From: Legionellales bacterium
Lineage (GTDB): Bacteria; Pseudomonadota; Gammaproteobacteria; Comchoanobacterales; Comchoanobacteraceae
DNA: 63,132 bases
Assembly (NCBI GenBank): GCA_002722995.1
Contig: PBNF01000005.1
Coordinates: 1-63,132, forward strand
Direction: 5' to 3'
Part shown: one piece after another, positions 45,766 to 55,157 of the stretch
Position numbering within the stretch: position 1 is the first letter of the stretch
How the letters are laid out: each line of letters opens with the position of its first letter
The notes under the pieces: model-generated
What the model was told of the DNA's origin: nothing
The model's input: only the letters and a program-made list of their open reading frames with translations
Databases searched by the model: none
Translations under genes and position numbers: made by a program

Positions 45766-47189
45766 ACAGCATCCGATGACTTCAGGGATTTAAAAGCCGA
45801 TAATGCTTTTTCACGCGAAATCTTTAAATCTACAATAGGTTTAGGATAGTCTACACCCAATTCAACTTGAGCTGCTTTTAAAATCAGTGCAGGTGCTTCC
45901 CAAGGTGAAAACAAATACTGATCGGGCAATAACGCTAATTCTGGAACAAAACGTCTAACATAATCACCTTGTGGATCAAATTTTTGCCCCTGCGTCACTG
46001 GATTAAAAATTCTAAAATAAGGTGCAGCATCTGCACCACAACCGGCAATCCACTGCCAACCTGCACTGTTATTGGCTAAATCAGCATCGACTAAAGTATT
46101 CCAAAACCATTGCATACCTAATCGCCAGTCAATCCTAAGATTTTTAACCAAAAATGAACCCACAATCATACGAGAACGGTTATGCATATAGCCAGTCTCC
46201 CATAATTCTCGCATACCTGCATCAACCATTGGAATTCCAGTTTGACCCTGCTGCCAAGCTTTTAGGTGATTTGAATCATTAGACCAGGGAAATGAATCAA
46301 ATTTAGATTGAAGGTTATTTTGATTTAAATCAGGGTGATGATGTAATTGGTAATATGAAAACTCACGCCATCCTAATTCACTACAAAAATGTGTAACATT
46401 TTCACTGGGCATCACATCATTCATACGGTGCCATAAGACATGAGGAGAAATCTGGCCCCAACGCAAATAAGGTGATAGACGCGACACATTATCTCGTGCT
46501 GGATAATTTCGCCCTAATTTATAATCATTTAATCCATGTTCAATAAAATCATCTAATCGCTCATGTGCAGCTGATTCACTCACCACCCAATGCAATTGAA
46601 GCTTATCATGCCAAGCATGTCTAGGGCATAAATCTAAAGCTTCTGGTGTTGTCTTTGCTGTAAGGGATGCATATAAGTTGAATACTTTCGGTTGAGGGAT
46701 TGGTGCTCGTGGCTCAGGTAAACCTAAGCAACCTTTTTTATAAAAAGGCGTAAAAACTTTATACGGACTACCATCTAATTTTTGAACGCATTCAGGAGAC
46801 CATAAGAGCGTTCCATTAAAGGTTTCATATTCGATATGATGCATGCGCAATAAAGCTTGAATGGCAATATCCAACGCTGACTCAATCGGTTCATAAGATA
46901 TATTCCAAACCACTTTCTCAATTGAATACGTTTGAATCAATTGCTCAAACACTTTAAGAGGCGAATTACGATAGCATTGAAGGGTCCCCTTTAATGTTGA
47001 ATTTAATGACACCAAAGCATGATGCAACCACCAACGGCCAGCTTCACCAATGCTTGCATCATCAGCACGATCTATATCCAAGATATAGATCGGTAAAAGA
47101 TGAGGCGCTGATTGAACGGAAGAAAGGGCTGGATTATCCATTAATCGCAAATCTTTTCTAAACCAATGAATGGTCACTTGATCTGGCAT
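45762..47189 (-). CDS. phrB: Deoxyribodipyrimidine photolyase (class I CPD type)
   Basis: This enzyme repairs cyclobutane pyrimidine dimers with blue light and FADH-. The 475-aa protein has the N-terminal antenna domain (IHWFRKDLRLMDNPAL) and the FAD-binding domain. Class I signatures are LSPYLRWGQISP, MHNRSRMIVGSFLVKNL, DADLANNSAGWQWIAGCG and PYFRIFNPVTQGQKFDP; the Asn of LANN contacts flavin N5 in the family. The gene overlaps the FeS photolyase gene by 4 bp (ATGA) and follows an FAD-dependent oxidoreductase gene after 41 bp. Confidence 0.95.
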   Translation of the reverse strand: MPDQVTIHWFRKDLRLMDNPALSSVQSAPHLLPIYILDIDRADDASIGEAGRWWLHHALVSLNSTLKGTLQCYRNSPLKVFEQLIQTYSIEKVVWNISYEPIESALDIAIQALLRMHHIEYETFNGTLLWSPECVQKLDGSPYKVFTPFYKKGCLGLPEPRAPIPQPKVFNLYASLTAKTTPEALDLCPRHAWHDKLQLHWVVSESAAHERLDDFIEHGLNDYKLGRNYPARDNVSRLSPYLRWGQISPHVLWHRMNDVMPSENVTHFCSELGWREFSYYQLHHHPDLNQNNLQSKFDSFPWSNDSNHLKAWQQGQTGIPMVDAGMRELWETGYMHNRSRMIVGSFLVKNLRIDWRLGMQWFWNTLVDADLANNSAGWQWIAGCGADAAPYFRIFNPVTQGQKFDPQGDYVRRFVPELALLPDQYLFSPWEAPALILKAAQVELGVDYPKPIVDLKISREKALSAFKSLKSSDAV

Positions 47190-47230
47190 CCTACCTCCCC
47201 ATTAATCAGATAGCTGATAGATTAACATGA

Positions 47231-48217
47231 TCATGCCCATTGTTGTATTAATTGATCTGCAAGATATGAAGCACTTTGAAAAGCGGCTTCAACACGGCCT
47301 TGAATCAACCAATCACCGCAAATAGCCACTCGCTCTTCAAGGTCAAGTAAAGCTTGTTGACCTTTCTGAGGGGCTATATTTGCATAACGCCATCGCTGCA
47401 AATCCTCATAAACAGGTTGTTCCCATATAGAACCCACCACCTCTGAGGCAGCTTGTTTAAGTATTTTAATGACTTCACTGTTTGAGAATTTAGCGTGCTC
47501 TAAGGCCCACTGATTCGTGGAATGAACAACCATTGAGCAAGCTGATGAACGTTCAGGTTTTGTTTGATTCATTGAAATCCAACTGATCGGTGCGCCTTTA
47601 ATGAGCGCTGCATCAAAGGGTAGTACTAAAGGGGCCTCAAAACCTAACATCAATGCATCACAAGGTTTCATTTGACGCCCTTCAAGCTGCTTAAATAGCC
47701 GAGAAGAATGATTCATCAGATCGATCACTTGAGCCACTGGCATAGCATAAACAATCCAGTCATAAAGACCACATTCTGCACCTGAGTCATCATAGAGGGC
47801 CCATTGTGAAGACATTGATTGGACCTCAATAATCCGAGTTCCCAATCGAATATCTAATCCTTTCGCTAAAGCCCGAGGAAATGCATTCATATGAGGCACT
47901 CCAACATAATGAGGCAATAATTCACTCCAATCATGTCCATGATCCAAGATGCCTTGATTGATCTCAACAAAACGACTACACCACGGTTGAATGACCCCTG
48001 AACGTACCCAAGGATCAAGAAATTTTTGGAAAGCTTCTGTTTTAGCCCTGAAAAATTGAACACCATGATCAAAGACATATGGATGGGCTCGCCGATAAGC
48101 TAAACGTCCTCCAGGGCTTCGACCTTTATCAAATAAAGTAATTTGTGCAACATCCTGCAATAGATGCCCCAAAGTCAGCCCAGATAAACCTGCACCTATA
48201 ATCGCAACACGCTTCAT
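47231..48217 (-). CDS. FAD-dependent amine-oxidase-like protein (renalase type)
   Basis: A 328-aa flavoprotein with the Rossmann motif VAIIGAGLSGLTLGHLL at its start and GRSPGGRLAYRR, the GG-motif of amine-oxidase/renalase-like enzymes. The end reads RVAICGDWLIQGRVEAAFQSA, the C-terminal FAD-contacting motif. ATG 48217 overlaps the DUF3429 stop as ATGA; GGA lies 7 nt upstream. Such proteins often sit in bacterial photolyase clusters. The substrate is unknown; a role with reduced flavin or NAD(P)H is inference. Confidence 0.82.
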   Translation of the reverse strand: MKRVAIIGAGLSGLTLGHLLQDVAQITLFDKGRSPGGRLAYRRAHPYVFDHGVQFFRAKTEAFQKFLDPWVRSGVIQPWCSRFVEINQGILDHGHDWSELLPHYVGVPHMNAFPRALAKGLDIRLGTRIIEVQSMSSQWALYDDSGAECGLYDWIVYAMPVAQVIDLMNHSSRLFKQLEGRQMKPCDALMLGFEAPLVLPFDAALIKGAPISWISMNQTKPERSSACSMVVHSTNQWALEHAKFSNSEVIKILKQAASEVVGSIWEQPVYEDLQRWRYANIAPQKGQQALLDLEERVAICGDWLIQGRVEAAFQSASYLADQLIQQWA

Positions 48218-48642
48218 ATCAACATCCAACAGACCATTAAAAAAATGAGACACAAGGTGATCATCCCTCTTAATTTAAAATAATCTAACGTGATCCATTT
48301 TGATTTCATCAAATAATAATCAGCCCCACATAATGCAATTAACAGCCCTAATACATAGTTCAAATACCCGTGATGATCATACACCTGGAACATGACCCAA
48401 GCACTCAATGCTAATCCAATACTGATAACTGCAATGCATTTTGATTGGAATTGACTGGATTCATTCCTAAGATGCAGTCCCCATTGAGCGCCTGCTAAAA
48501 ATACTACAATCATGAACAAGTAAGTTTCTATCCATGAGGCCATCATGACCGCTTGATCTGGGGAAATAAAACGCATGATCAAAGCCATCACTAAAGGCAT
48601 CAGCCCCAAATAAGATAAGACTCGAGTGATGCTTGTTACCAT
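48214..48642 (-). CDS. DUF3429 membrane protein
   Basis: A 142-aa protein with four to five hydrophobic segments (LSYLGLMPLVMALIM, YLFMIVVFLAGAQWGLHL, CIAVISIGLALSAWVMF, YVLGLLIALCGADYY and LRGMITLCLIFLMVCW). GAQWGLHL is typical of DUF3429 proteins. I choose ATG 48642, with GGAGG about 11 nt upstream; ATG 48660 is an alternative. It overlaps both neighbours, so this is a compact operon. The function is unknown. Confidence 0.75.
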   Translation of the reverse strand: MVTSITRVLSYLGLMPLVMALIMRFISPDQAVMMASWIETYLFMIVVFLAGAQWGLHLRNESSQFQSKCIAVISIGLALSAWVMFQVYDHHGYLNYVLGLLIALCGADYYLMKSKWITLDYFKLRGMITLCLIFLMVCWMLI

Positions 48643-48649
48643 CGATTCA

Positions 48650-48994
48650 TCATCCTCCATTGAGTTTTGGAATAACGACAGCATAACCGTCTGATTGCCA
48701 AGCTTCAATCCCGCCTTCAAGATGATAAAGCAGACGATCAGGGTACGCTTGATGTAGTAACTGAGCAGCTTGGTACGAACGTTTCCCTAAACGACAGTAC
48801 ATGATCCAAAGCTGATCTTGATGTTCAACCCATTCAGAAGCATTCACATCAAGCATCGACAAAGGTCGATGCATCGCAGAAGCAATATGTGAAGTCTGGT
48901 ATTCCTCTAAAGTTCTAACATCAATTAAATAAACAGATTGATCTCCATTCAAGTACTCGAACAACTCAAGTGGAGTTAAAGCTTGAATATCCAT
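48650..48994 (-). CDS. Single-domain rhodanese-like sulfurtransferase
   Basis: A 114-aa rhodanese domain. The active-site loop is YCRLGKRSYQAA, matching CxxGxRS with its catalytic Cys. The N-terminal LIDVRTLEEYQTSHIASAMH and C-terminal LEGGIEAWQSDGY are the usual CH2 motifs. It is cytoplasmic (no signal or helix). It lies 129 bp after the cryptochrome-like gene and starts the overlapping run through DUF3429 and the FAD oxidoreductase. Sulfur donor and acceptor are unknown. Confidence 0.9.
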   Translation of the reverse strand: MDIQALTPLELFEYLNGDQSVYLIDVRTLEEYQTSHIASAMHRPLSMLDVNASEWVEHQDQLWIMYCRLGKRSYQAAQLLHQAYPDRLLYHLEGGIEAWQSDGYAVVIPKLNGG

Positions 48995-49123
48995 TATTTG
49001 ATCCCCTATTACACATCTAAAAAAATAGTATAACGATCTATATCACTCAATCATAGCAGAACTCAGTCAATAGACTTTAAATGATTAAAATTAAATGTGA
49101 TGAGTGGATTGAAGGTTTTGATT

Positions 49124-50626
49124 TTAAAATAATGCACCTTGGTCTGGATGAGGTTTTTTTTTCGATACGGAACGCAATTTTTTTCGACTCCCGTGGCGTC
49201 TCACAATAGGCTTTGAAAGCTGAGAATGCTCAACAGATCGCCTAAGCGAGTAAAGGGTTTGAGCGGCATGCTTGCGAGCCCGTACTTCGTCCACAATGGG
49301 CATTGGATACCCATTCATTTTTGATGGAGATAAGTGTGGGGAATGAATATAAGCATCAGGCATATCTCTTAACTCAGGAATCCAAGATCGAATAAAAACA
49401 CCTTCAGGATCCTGATCAATGGCTTGCTTAACCGGATTATAAATTCTTAAGGTATTCATACCGGTTGTGCCTGATTGCATTTGAATTTGGCTATAATGAA
49501 TACCTGGTTCATAATCTGTAAATAAACGCGCTAAATGTAAAGCTGGTTGCCTCCAATCAAGCCATAAATGATAACTTGAAAAACTCACTAACATTGCTCG
49601 CATTCTAAAATTAATCCAACCTGTTTCAATTAGGGCTCGCATTGCCGCATCAATCATTGGATAACCTGTCATTCCATTTGCCCATGCATCAAAATACGAT
49701 TGATTAAATTCAGATTGACGAACACGATCATACAATGGATGTAAGTTTTTAAATTCAAGGCTGGGTTCATCTTCGAGTTTCTGAATAAAATGACAATGCC
49801 AACGCAAACGTCCTAAAAAAGCATTGACTGAACGCAAGTCAATGGGCCGTGATTGAATCGGCATGCATTTTAGTTGCTGCTTGAACTGAGTCACTTGTTG
49901 AAATACTTCACGAATTGAAAGTGTTCCGAAGGACAAATGAGTTGATAAACGTGAACAGGTCGTGTAAGCCGTTACGGGGGAGGACATTGTGCTTACATAA
50001 TCAGATCCCCGCCCTTTTAACCAAGAATCTAAAAGCCCCAAACCATCTTTTCGACACCCTGATTGTCGATCTAATAAACCATCATGCTCTAAACCTAATT
50101 GCTGAGGTGTGGGTAATATATCTGAACTTAAAGATTCAATTGAATTAAAACAAACAGTGCGCTGAGAGATAGCACGTTCAGCTGATTGAAGCCATTGTTG
50201 TGACCATGCCTTACGAGATCCGCCTCCTCGCACCACACCATTTCTTTTAAATTCATGAAATTGAATTCCCTTTAGATGAGACCAAGCTCGAACCTTAATA
50301 TCTCTTTGATAAGTCCAATCATTCCAAGTTTCCTCATAGGAAAAAAGTGCTCGAACATCATAGGTTTGACATAGATCATTTAAAATATTAATTGCAGCCC
50401 CGACTCGAATCACTAAACTTTGCCCAGCACGCTCACAGGCCTGATTCAACTCTGTGAGTCCCTCACACAGCAGCCGATAGTGTCGAAAACTTAAATCTGG
50501 CATACGCCATAAATCAGGTTCTAAAATATACAATGGAATAATATCATGATTATTGTTTAATGCTGCAATAAGAGGTTCATGATCTTTAAGTCGTAAATCT
50601 CTTTTAAACCATACAATTTGAACCAT
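49124..50626 (-). CDS. Cryptochrome/photolyase family FAD-binding protein (atypical)
   Basis: A 500-aa member of the cryptochrome/photolyase family with an N-terminal antenna fold (IVWFKRDLRLKDHEPL) and FAD-binding domain (AMRALIETGWINFRMRAMLVS; IYNPVKQAIDQDPEG). The flavin-site segment that reads DADLANNSAGWQW in the CPD photolyase is replaced by DYEPGIHYSQIQMQSGTTG, so the Asn near flavin N5 is missing. A basic tail ends SRKKLRSVSKKKPHPDQG. It may be a photoreceptor or a repair enzyme of another substrate class. It heads the minus-strand light cluster. Confidence 0.85.
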   Translation of the reverse strand: MVQIVWFKRDLRLKDHEPLIAALNNNHDIIPLYILEPDLWRMPDLSFRHYRLLCEGLTELNQACERAGQSLVIRVGAAINILNDLCQTYDVRALFSYEETWNDWTYQRDIKVRAWSHLKGIQFHEFKRNGVVRGGGSRKAWSQQWLQSAERAISQRTVCFNSIESLSSDILPTPQQLGLEHDGLLDRQSGCRKDGLGLLDSWLKGRGSDYVSTMSSPVTAYTTCSRLSTHLSFGTLSIREVFQQVTQFKQQLKCMPIQSRPIDLRSVNAFLGRLRWHCHFIQKLEDEPSLEFKNLHPLYDRVRQSEFNQSYFDAWANGMTGYPMIDAAMRALIETGWINFRMRAMLVSFSSYHLWLDWRQPALHLARLFTDYEPGIHYSQIQMQSGTTGMNTLRIYNPVKQAIDQDPEGVFIRSWIPELRDMPDAYIHSPHLSPSKMNGYPMPIVDEVRARKHAAQTLYSLRRSVEHSQLSKPIVRRHGSRKKLRSVSKKKPHPDQGALF

Positions 50627-50714
50627 ACTTAAAAAATAAATATTTAATTACATATACTATGATATCTAGGATTCAAATGAAGTGCAAAGTTCACGTTCCC
50701 ATATCAAACTTAAA

Positions 50715-51929
50715 TCAGCTCGCTGGCATTTCGAACCAAGCTGGAAATGGATCTTGCATATTTTGAAAGATTGCTTTTGATTTAAGATAATTTTTAACTA
50801 AACATTGATCTAATGTATGACGTATTGATGATTCATCCATCTCGTCTTTTACACCAATAAAAACAATCTCTTGACGCCGATCTCCAAAAGATTCATCCCA
50901 ATGTTCATTTAACATTTCATGCACTTCATCATCTTCTGGCCACTCTTCTTGAGGTGTTGCTGCTAACCATCGACCTAATCCTTGATGCTTCAAGAAGGCG
51001 CCTGCTTGTGAAAGCTCACCGATGAAATTGGGGCGTGTTGCAAGCCAAAAAAAGCCCTTACTTCTGACAACGCCAGGCCATTCTTGATTAAAAAATTCAT
51101 TCAATTTTTTAGGATCAAAAGGTGCGCGCGCTCGATAAACAAAGCTATGAATCCCGTACTCTTCTACTTCAGGTTTATGATCTTTAAAATGATAGAGCTC
51201 TTGATTCCATAAAGGATGAGTTTGAGCCTCTTCAAGATCAAATAATCCAGTATCAATCACTTGATTAAGGTCAACCTCAGATAAGGTTGTTTCAATCATT
51301 TTAGCTTTAGCATTCAAAGAGCGAACAATCAACCGTACTGTCTCAAGCTCTGCATCTGAAATAAGATCAATTTTATTTAACAAAATAACTTTAGCAAATT
51401 CAATTTGTTCCACTAACAAATCGACCAAAGTGCGATCATCATCTTCCCCAAGATGTTCACCTCGATCTTTTAAAAAATCAGTTGAGCTATAATTTTGAAT
51501 TAAGTTAGCACTATCAACTACAGTGACCATAGTATCTAACTGCGCAACATCAGATAGGCTGTTATCTGATTCATCACGAAACTCAAAAGTTGTAGCCACT
51601 GGGAGGGGTTCTGAGATACCCGTACTTTCAATCACCAGATAGTCAAATTTTTGCTCTAATGCCAATTGACGGACTTGCATCAGTAAATCTTCACGTAATG
51701 TACAACAAATGCAACCATTACTCATTTCAACAAGCTTTTCCTCTGTTCTAGAAAGATGACTCCCTGCATGTTCAAGGAATTGAGCATCTATATTGACTTC
51801 ACTCATATCATTCACAATCACTGCAACTTTAAGGCCTGCGCGGTTATTTAGAATATGATTGAGCAAAGTTGTTTTACCTGAACCTAAGAATCCAGACAAT
51901 ACTGTCACTGGAAGCTTTTTATCATTCAA
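50715..51929 (-). CDS. COG0523 (CobW/ZigA-type) metallochaperone GTPase
   Basis: A 404-aa G3E GTPase that delivers zinc or another metal to client enzymes. The P-loop GFLGSGKTT is at residues 13-21; the metal-binding CxCC is at 73-76 (GCICCTL). The C-terminal CobW_C domain contains FRFRAP-like [11 protein letters not shown] and [13 protein letters not shown] at 51929 is the best start: AAGGAG lies 6 nt upstream and the product then begins [12 protein letters not shown] like its relatives; the ATG at 51959 lies upstream of that RBS. Acidic [11 protein letters not shown] is typical of the ZigA/YjiA-like group. I see no Zur-type site upstream. Confidence 0.9.
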   Translation of the reverse strand: MNDKKLPVTVLSGFLGSGKTTLLNHILNNRAGLKVAVIVNDMSEVNIDAQFLEHAGSHLSRTEEKLVEMSNGCICCTLREDLLMQVRQLALEQKFDYLVIESTGISEPLPVATTFEFRDESDNSLSDVAQLDTMVTVVDSANLIQNYSSTDFLKDRGEHLGEDDDRTLVDLLVEQIEFAKVILLNKIDLISDAELETVRLIVRSLNAKAKMIETTLSEVDLNQVIDTGLFDLEEAQTHPLWNQELYHFKDHKPEVEEYGIHSFVYRARAPFDPKKLNEFFNQEWPGVVRSKGFFWLATRPNFIGELSQAGAFLKHQGLGRWLAATPQEEWPEDDEVHEMLNEHWDESFGDRRQEIVFIGVKDEMDESSIRHTLDQCLVKNYLKSKAIFQNMQDPFPAWFEMPAS

Positions 51930-52089
51930 AATGGACTCCTTAAGATATGATTTGAACACATGGTTGATTAACTACTGATTTCAATAAATCACCCATATTG
52001 ATGAGAAATAATAGCATTAATTGGGTCGTATTGTCTATCACCGCTTCATTGACAAGCATTTCAATCGACCTACTTCGCTCTACACTAAA

Positions 52090-53709
52090 TTAGGCGTTAA
52101 GAATTAAAGCTCTAGCAAGTTTTAATCGTATAGAACGTCTGATGACTTTAGATGGAATCATCGCAGATAACCCCTTAACCCATCGATAACGCATCAATCC
52201 TTTCCGAACTGACATTCCATGCTCCTTCAAAAGGGTTGTCCATCCCCCTGGCTCAGATAATAAAAGATTCATTGCAGTATTAAACTGCTTTAAATTTAAA
52301 GAGCACGCTGACAATGCTACCTTTGAAGTTCCTAATGATTTCGCATACTCTGGAAGACTGCCATAAACACTCAACTGTTTTAAAGGATGAGGTGGAACAT
52401 AGGTTCGAATATTCAAAACCTTTTTGAGTTGATATGAAAAACTCATATCTTCACCACATATTTTTAAGTTTTGAACGGATTGAGGTGCTTGAAATAAAAG
52501 CTTCAACCACTGCGTTTTAAAAAACCAGGACTGCCCAACAAAATCGACTTCTAAGGCTTGAGCATGAGGCATTGACCACCCCACATTGATAATATGCTTA
52601 GGGTATGCTGCAGGATCGAGCATAATCACACCATTAGCTCCATATAATCCTTCAGACTGCATCATATGATGATGGCATGATTCAAGCCAACGATCACCTG
52701 GAATCGTATCATCATCAAAGACACAAGTATATTCTGTGTGAGCTTGTTGAGCAAATTCAAAACGCCCCCAAACGCCCACATTTTCTTTAGCCACTTCAAT
52801 CACATCGAATCGATCTTTTAAATGTTCAGGGAAGTTGACGAAAGGGCCTGATGCCACTGAATCATGAAAAATCATTATTTTTTTAGGTTTTAAGGTTTGA
52901 CGCTCTAAAGCCTCTAATTGTTGCTCAAGGACTTCAGGCCTTTTGTATAAATTCATCACAGCAGCAACTTCAAAATTGACTGTTTGAGGATTCATCATCC
53001 AACAAGCATGTTTTGAAAATTTTGAATTGCGATCTTGATAAGGTCGTGTGACTTTATCATGAATATAACAATCGATTGAAGAGCCAAAATCAATATAGCA
53101 ATGATGAGGATTATATTGAAATAAATTGGTAATGATCGGGCATGATAATGGCCCTGCTGCAACAACAAACAGTAGATCTTGCGTATTATGGTCAAAATCT
53201 TGCTTAATTTGTTTAATTAAATCCTCTGCTTGCGTATCCCAAAAATCAATACAATCATCACTGACTGCATAATACTTTAAAATATTTAAATGCCCTATAG
53301 GTCGATTCAAACCCTGATGATTTCCAATCACAACAGCATCACGTTTTAACTGCTTGAATTTATTTCGGAAAGTTAAATAATTCTGATTCACAAAAATGTT
53401 TGAAAAAGTTATATTCTCAACATTTTTAATGCGACTGCTATACCAATAGTAAGTAGATTGATCACAACAAGGCGATGTAATCGCATGATAGAAGTTTGGG
53501 GCTTTGATCTGTAAACTCTCATATAAAGCCTGTGATAATCGAGTCAGATGCGCTGGCGCAGCCCAACCTTCTTGGGCTTTAACTTCTACACCCTGCATAA
53601 TCTTTTGCTCACCATCACCATAGCGAACTAAAGCAAACTGCTCGCCTTGTTCTATTTTCGACCAAAATGATTCAAAAGCTTGGGCTGAATAAATATTGTC
53701 CTTGCGCAT
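52090..53709 (-). CDS. Two-domain glycosyltransferase (GT-D fold plus GT2)
   Basis: A 539-aa cytoplasmic protein. Residues 1 to about 235 resemble the GT-D (DUF1792-like) domain: FALVRYGDGEQKIM, then LLFVVAAGPLSCPIITNLF and CYIDFGSSID. Residues 245-460 form a GT2-like domain with NLYKRPEVLEQQLEALERQT and the DXD-type metal site FDDDTIPG (about residue 333). The rest is a basic tail. Such fusions modify surface polysaccharides or lipopolysaccharide; the sugar cannot be told. It diverges from the next glycosyltransferase across 232 bp. Confidence 0.75.
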   Translation of the reverse strand: MRKDNIYSAQAFESFWSKIEQGEQFALVRYGDGEQKIMQGVEVKAQEGWAAPAHLTRLSQALYESLQIKAPNFYHAITSPCCDQSTYYWYSSRIKNVENITFSNIFVNQNYLTFRNKFKQLKRDAVVIGNHQGLNRPIGHLNILKYYAVSDDCIDFWDTQAEDLIKQIKQDFDHNTQDLLFVVAAGPLSCPIITNLFQYNPHHCYIDFGSSIDCYIHDKVTRPYQDRNSKFSKHACWMMNPQTVNFEVAAVMNLYKRPEVLEQQLEALERQTLKPKKIMIFHDSVASGPFVNFPEHLKDRFDVIEVAKENVGVWGRFEFAQQAHTEYTCVFDDDTIPGDRWLESCHHHMMQSEGLYGANGVIMLDPAAYPKHIINVGWSMPHAQALEVDFVGQSWFFKTQWLKLLFQAPQSVQNLKICGEDMSFSYQLKKVLNIRTYVPPHPLKQLSVYGSLPEYAKSLGTSKVALSACSLNLKQFNTAMNLLLSEPGGWTTLLKEHGMSVRKGLMRYRWVKGLSAMIPSKVIRRSIRLKLARALILNA

Positions 53710-53941
53710 CGATTGATTCCTAATATCAGAACTTAAAATAACTTATTTAAACATAGTTTAATTTCAAAACAAATCATAACTGTCTAGGTTCATGATAAAT
53801 TAATTCTGAAAATAAAATCAGAATCATATCCGTAATGACCGCGTATTGAATTTAAAAGCATAGACCATATTAAATGATTTTTAGAATCTTTACGGCACTT
53901 AAGATACTTGCTATGATAAAATTTTGAATTGGTGATAATGC

Positions 53942-54721
53942 ATGGCCCCTAAGCGACATGTTATTTGTATTAAATGGGGGGATCGCTATACTGCTGAATA
54001 TGTAAACAAACTTTACTCAATGGTACAGCGGAATTTAACATTATCTCATCAATTCCATTGCTTAACAGAAGATCCCACCGACATTAATCCTAATATTAAT
54101 ATATTAGCTATTCCTAAAAAAGAAATACCTCTGAAAGGCTGGTGGCAAAAAGTCGCACTCTTTAAGAAAAATTTTTATGGCCTTCAAGGCGAAATGCTCT
54201 TCATCGATCTAGATATGATTATTCTGAGTAATATTGACGATTTTTTTCATTTTGCACCCGGGCAATTTTGCATGACTCGGAATTTCTTAAAAAGATACAA
54301 GGGTGACCCTATTCAAGCAACTCATCCAAGCCATGTCTCATCTTGTGTCATGCGCTTTAAAATTGGAAGTATCAGTCATATTTGGGATCAATTTATTCAA
54401 GATCAAGAAGCTATTATTACACGACATCAAAAGGGTGGTGATCAGGAATGGATTTATACTGCTGCAAGTATGGTTACGCTATGGCCGCTCGATTGGGTTT
54501 CTTTTTATAAGGAAAACTTTAAATATCGATTAACTCCCTTTTCAGCAGCCATTTTTAAAAAAATGGTGTCAAAATTATCGGCATCCTTATCCCTGTACGC
54601 TCAAAAACCCACTCAAGGCAAAATCCTTGCCTTTCAAAACAAACCTGATATTCATGAAATTCTTTCAGAGCCCAGTGGAAAATATCGTGCTGCACCATGG
54701 TTAAAAGAATATTGGCATTAG
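53942..54721 (+). CDS. Putative glycosyltransferase with DxD motif
   Basis: A 259-aa protein with a nucleotide-diphospho-sugar transferase look: VICIKWGDRYTAEYVNKLY at the start, KGWWQKVALFK, then the metal-binding DLD in MLFIDLDMIILSNIDDFF. GGDQEWIYTAA and AFQNKPDIHE follow. The family is related to bacterial GT8-like proteins. The start is ATG 53942 with a weak RBS (GGTGAT). With the divergent GT-D/GT2 gene and wecB it suggests a cell-surface glycan locus. Confidence 0.75.
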   Translation: MAPKRHVICIKWGDRYTAEYVNKLYSMVQRNLTLSHQFHCLTEDPTDINPNINILAIPKKEIPLKGWWQKVALFKKNFYGLQGEMLFIDLDMIILSNIDDFFHFAPGQFCMTRNFLKRYKGDPIQATHPSHVSSCVMRFKIGSISHIWDQFIQDQEAIITRHQKGGDQEWIYTAASMVTLWPLDWVSFYKENFKYRLTPFSAAIFKKMVSKLSASLSLYAQKPTQGKILAFQNKPDIHEILSEPSGKYRAAPWLKEYWH

Positions 54722-55046
54722 CCTCATAGATTCAAAAAGATTAAACTTATTCTTGAAGTATAACCATTTCAAATCACTTAGGCTCAGTACATCTAGGCAT
54801 TTAATATTTTCAATCATGATTCCAGTTCTTTCAACTGCTAAATTTCAATACACCAGATATTTTAGAATATTGAATATGCCTTAAAATAAATTTTTGTATC
54901 CAATTGAATTAGATATTATACTGACCATTGAAAACCACCTCAATATAGTGATACGTATTAAAGAAATCTAAATGATTTCATTTGTCATTTTATCAAAAGG
55001 TGTTGGATTATTTTTTTAGTGATGATCTTGTGCAAGGAACTACATC
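54722..55046. other. 325-bp intergenic region before the wecB unit
   Basis: AT-rich DNA between the glycosyltransferase and the short frame preceding wecB. It probably holds the wecB promoter, but no clear -35/-10 pair stands out. AAGGA at 55034-55038 is the RBS of the 36-aa frame. I see no other coding or RNA signal. Confidence 0.4.
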
Positions 55047-55157
55047 ATGTCAGGTCTACCAAAAGATAATACACCCACTTCCAATGCTGCTCGTTCAAGC
55101 AATAAAGCTTATCTTGACGTATTTAAAAACAATCACATTTCTGGGGTATTCATATGA
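55047..55157 (+). CDS. Possible 36-aa peptide translationally coupled to wecB
   Basis: An ATG-to-TGA frame of 36 codons with AAGGA 8 nt upstream; its TGA overlaps the wecB ATG as ATGA, the coupling pattern used across this chromosome. wecB itself has only a weak RBS of its own, so the frame may serve to load ribosomes. The peptide is polar (MSGLPKDNTPTSNAARSSNK, then AYLDVFKNNHISGVFI). I know no homologue. A longer overlapping frame (54982-55242) runs into wecB in another frame and is less likely. Confidence 0.5.
   Translation: MSGLPKDNTPTSNAARSSNKAYLDVFKNNHISGVFI

Noticed and set aside
51930-51959. ATG start of the COG0523 GTPase at 51959
   Set aside because: The AAGGAG lies downstream of it and is perfectly spaced for TTG 51929.
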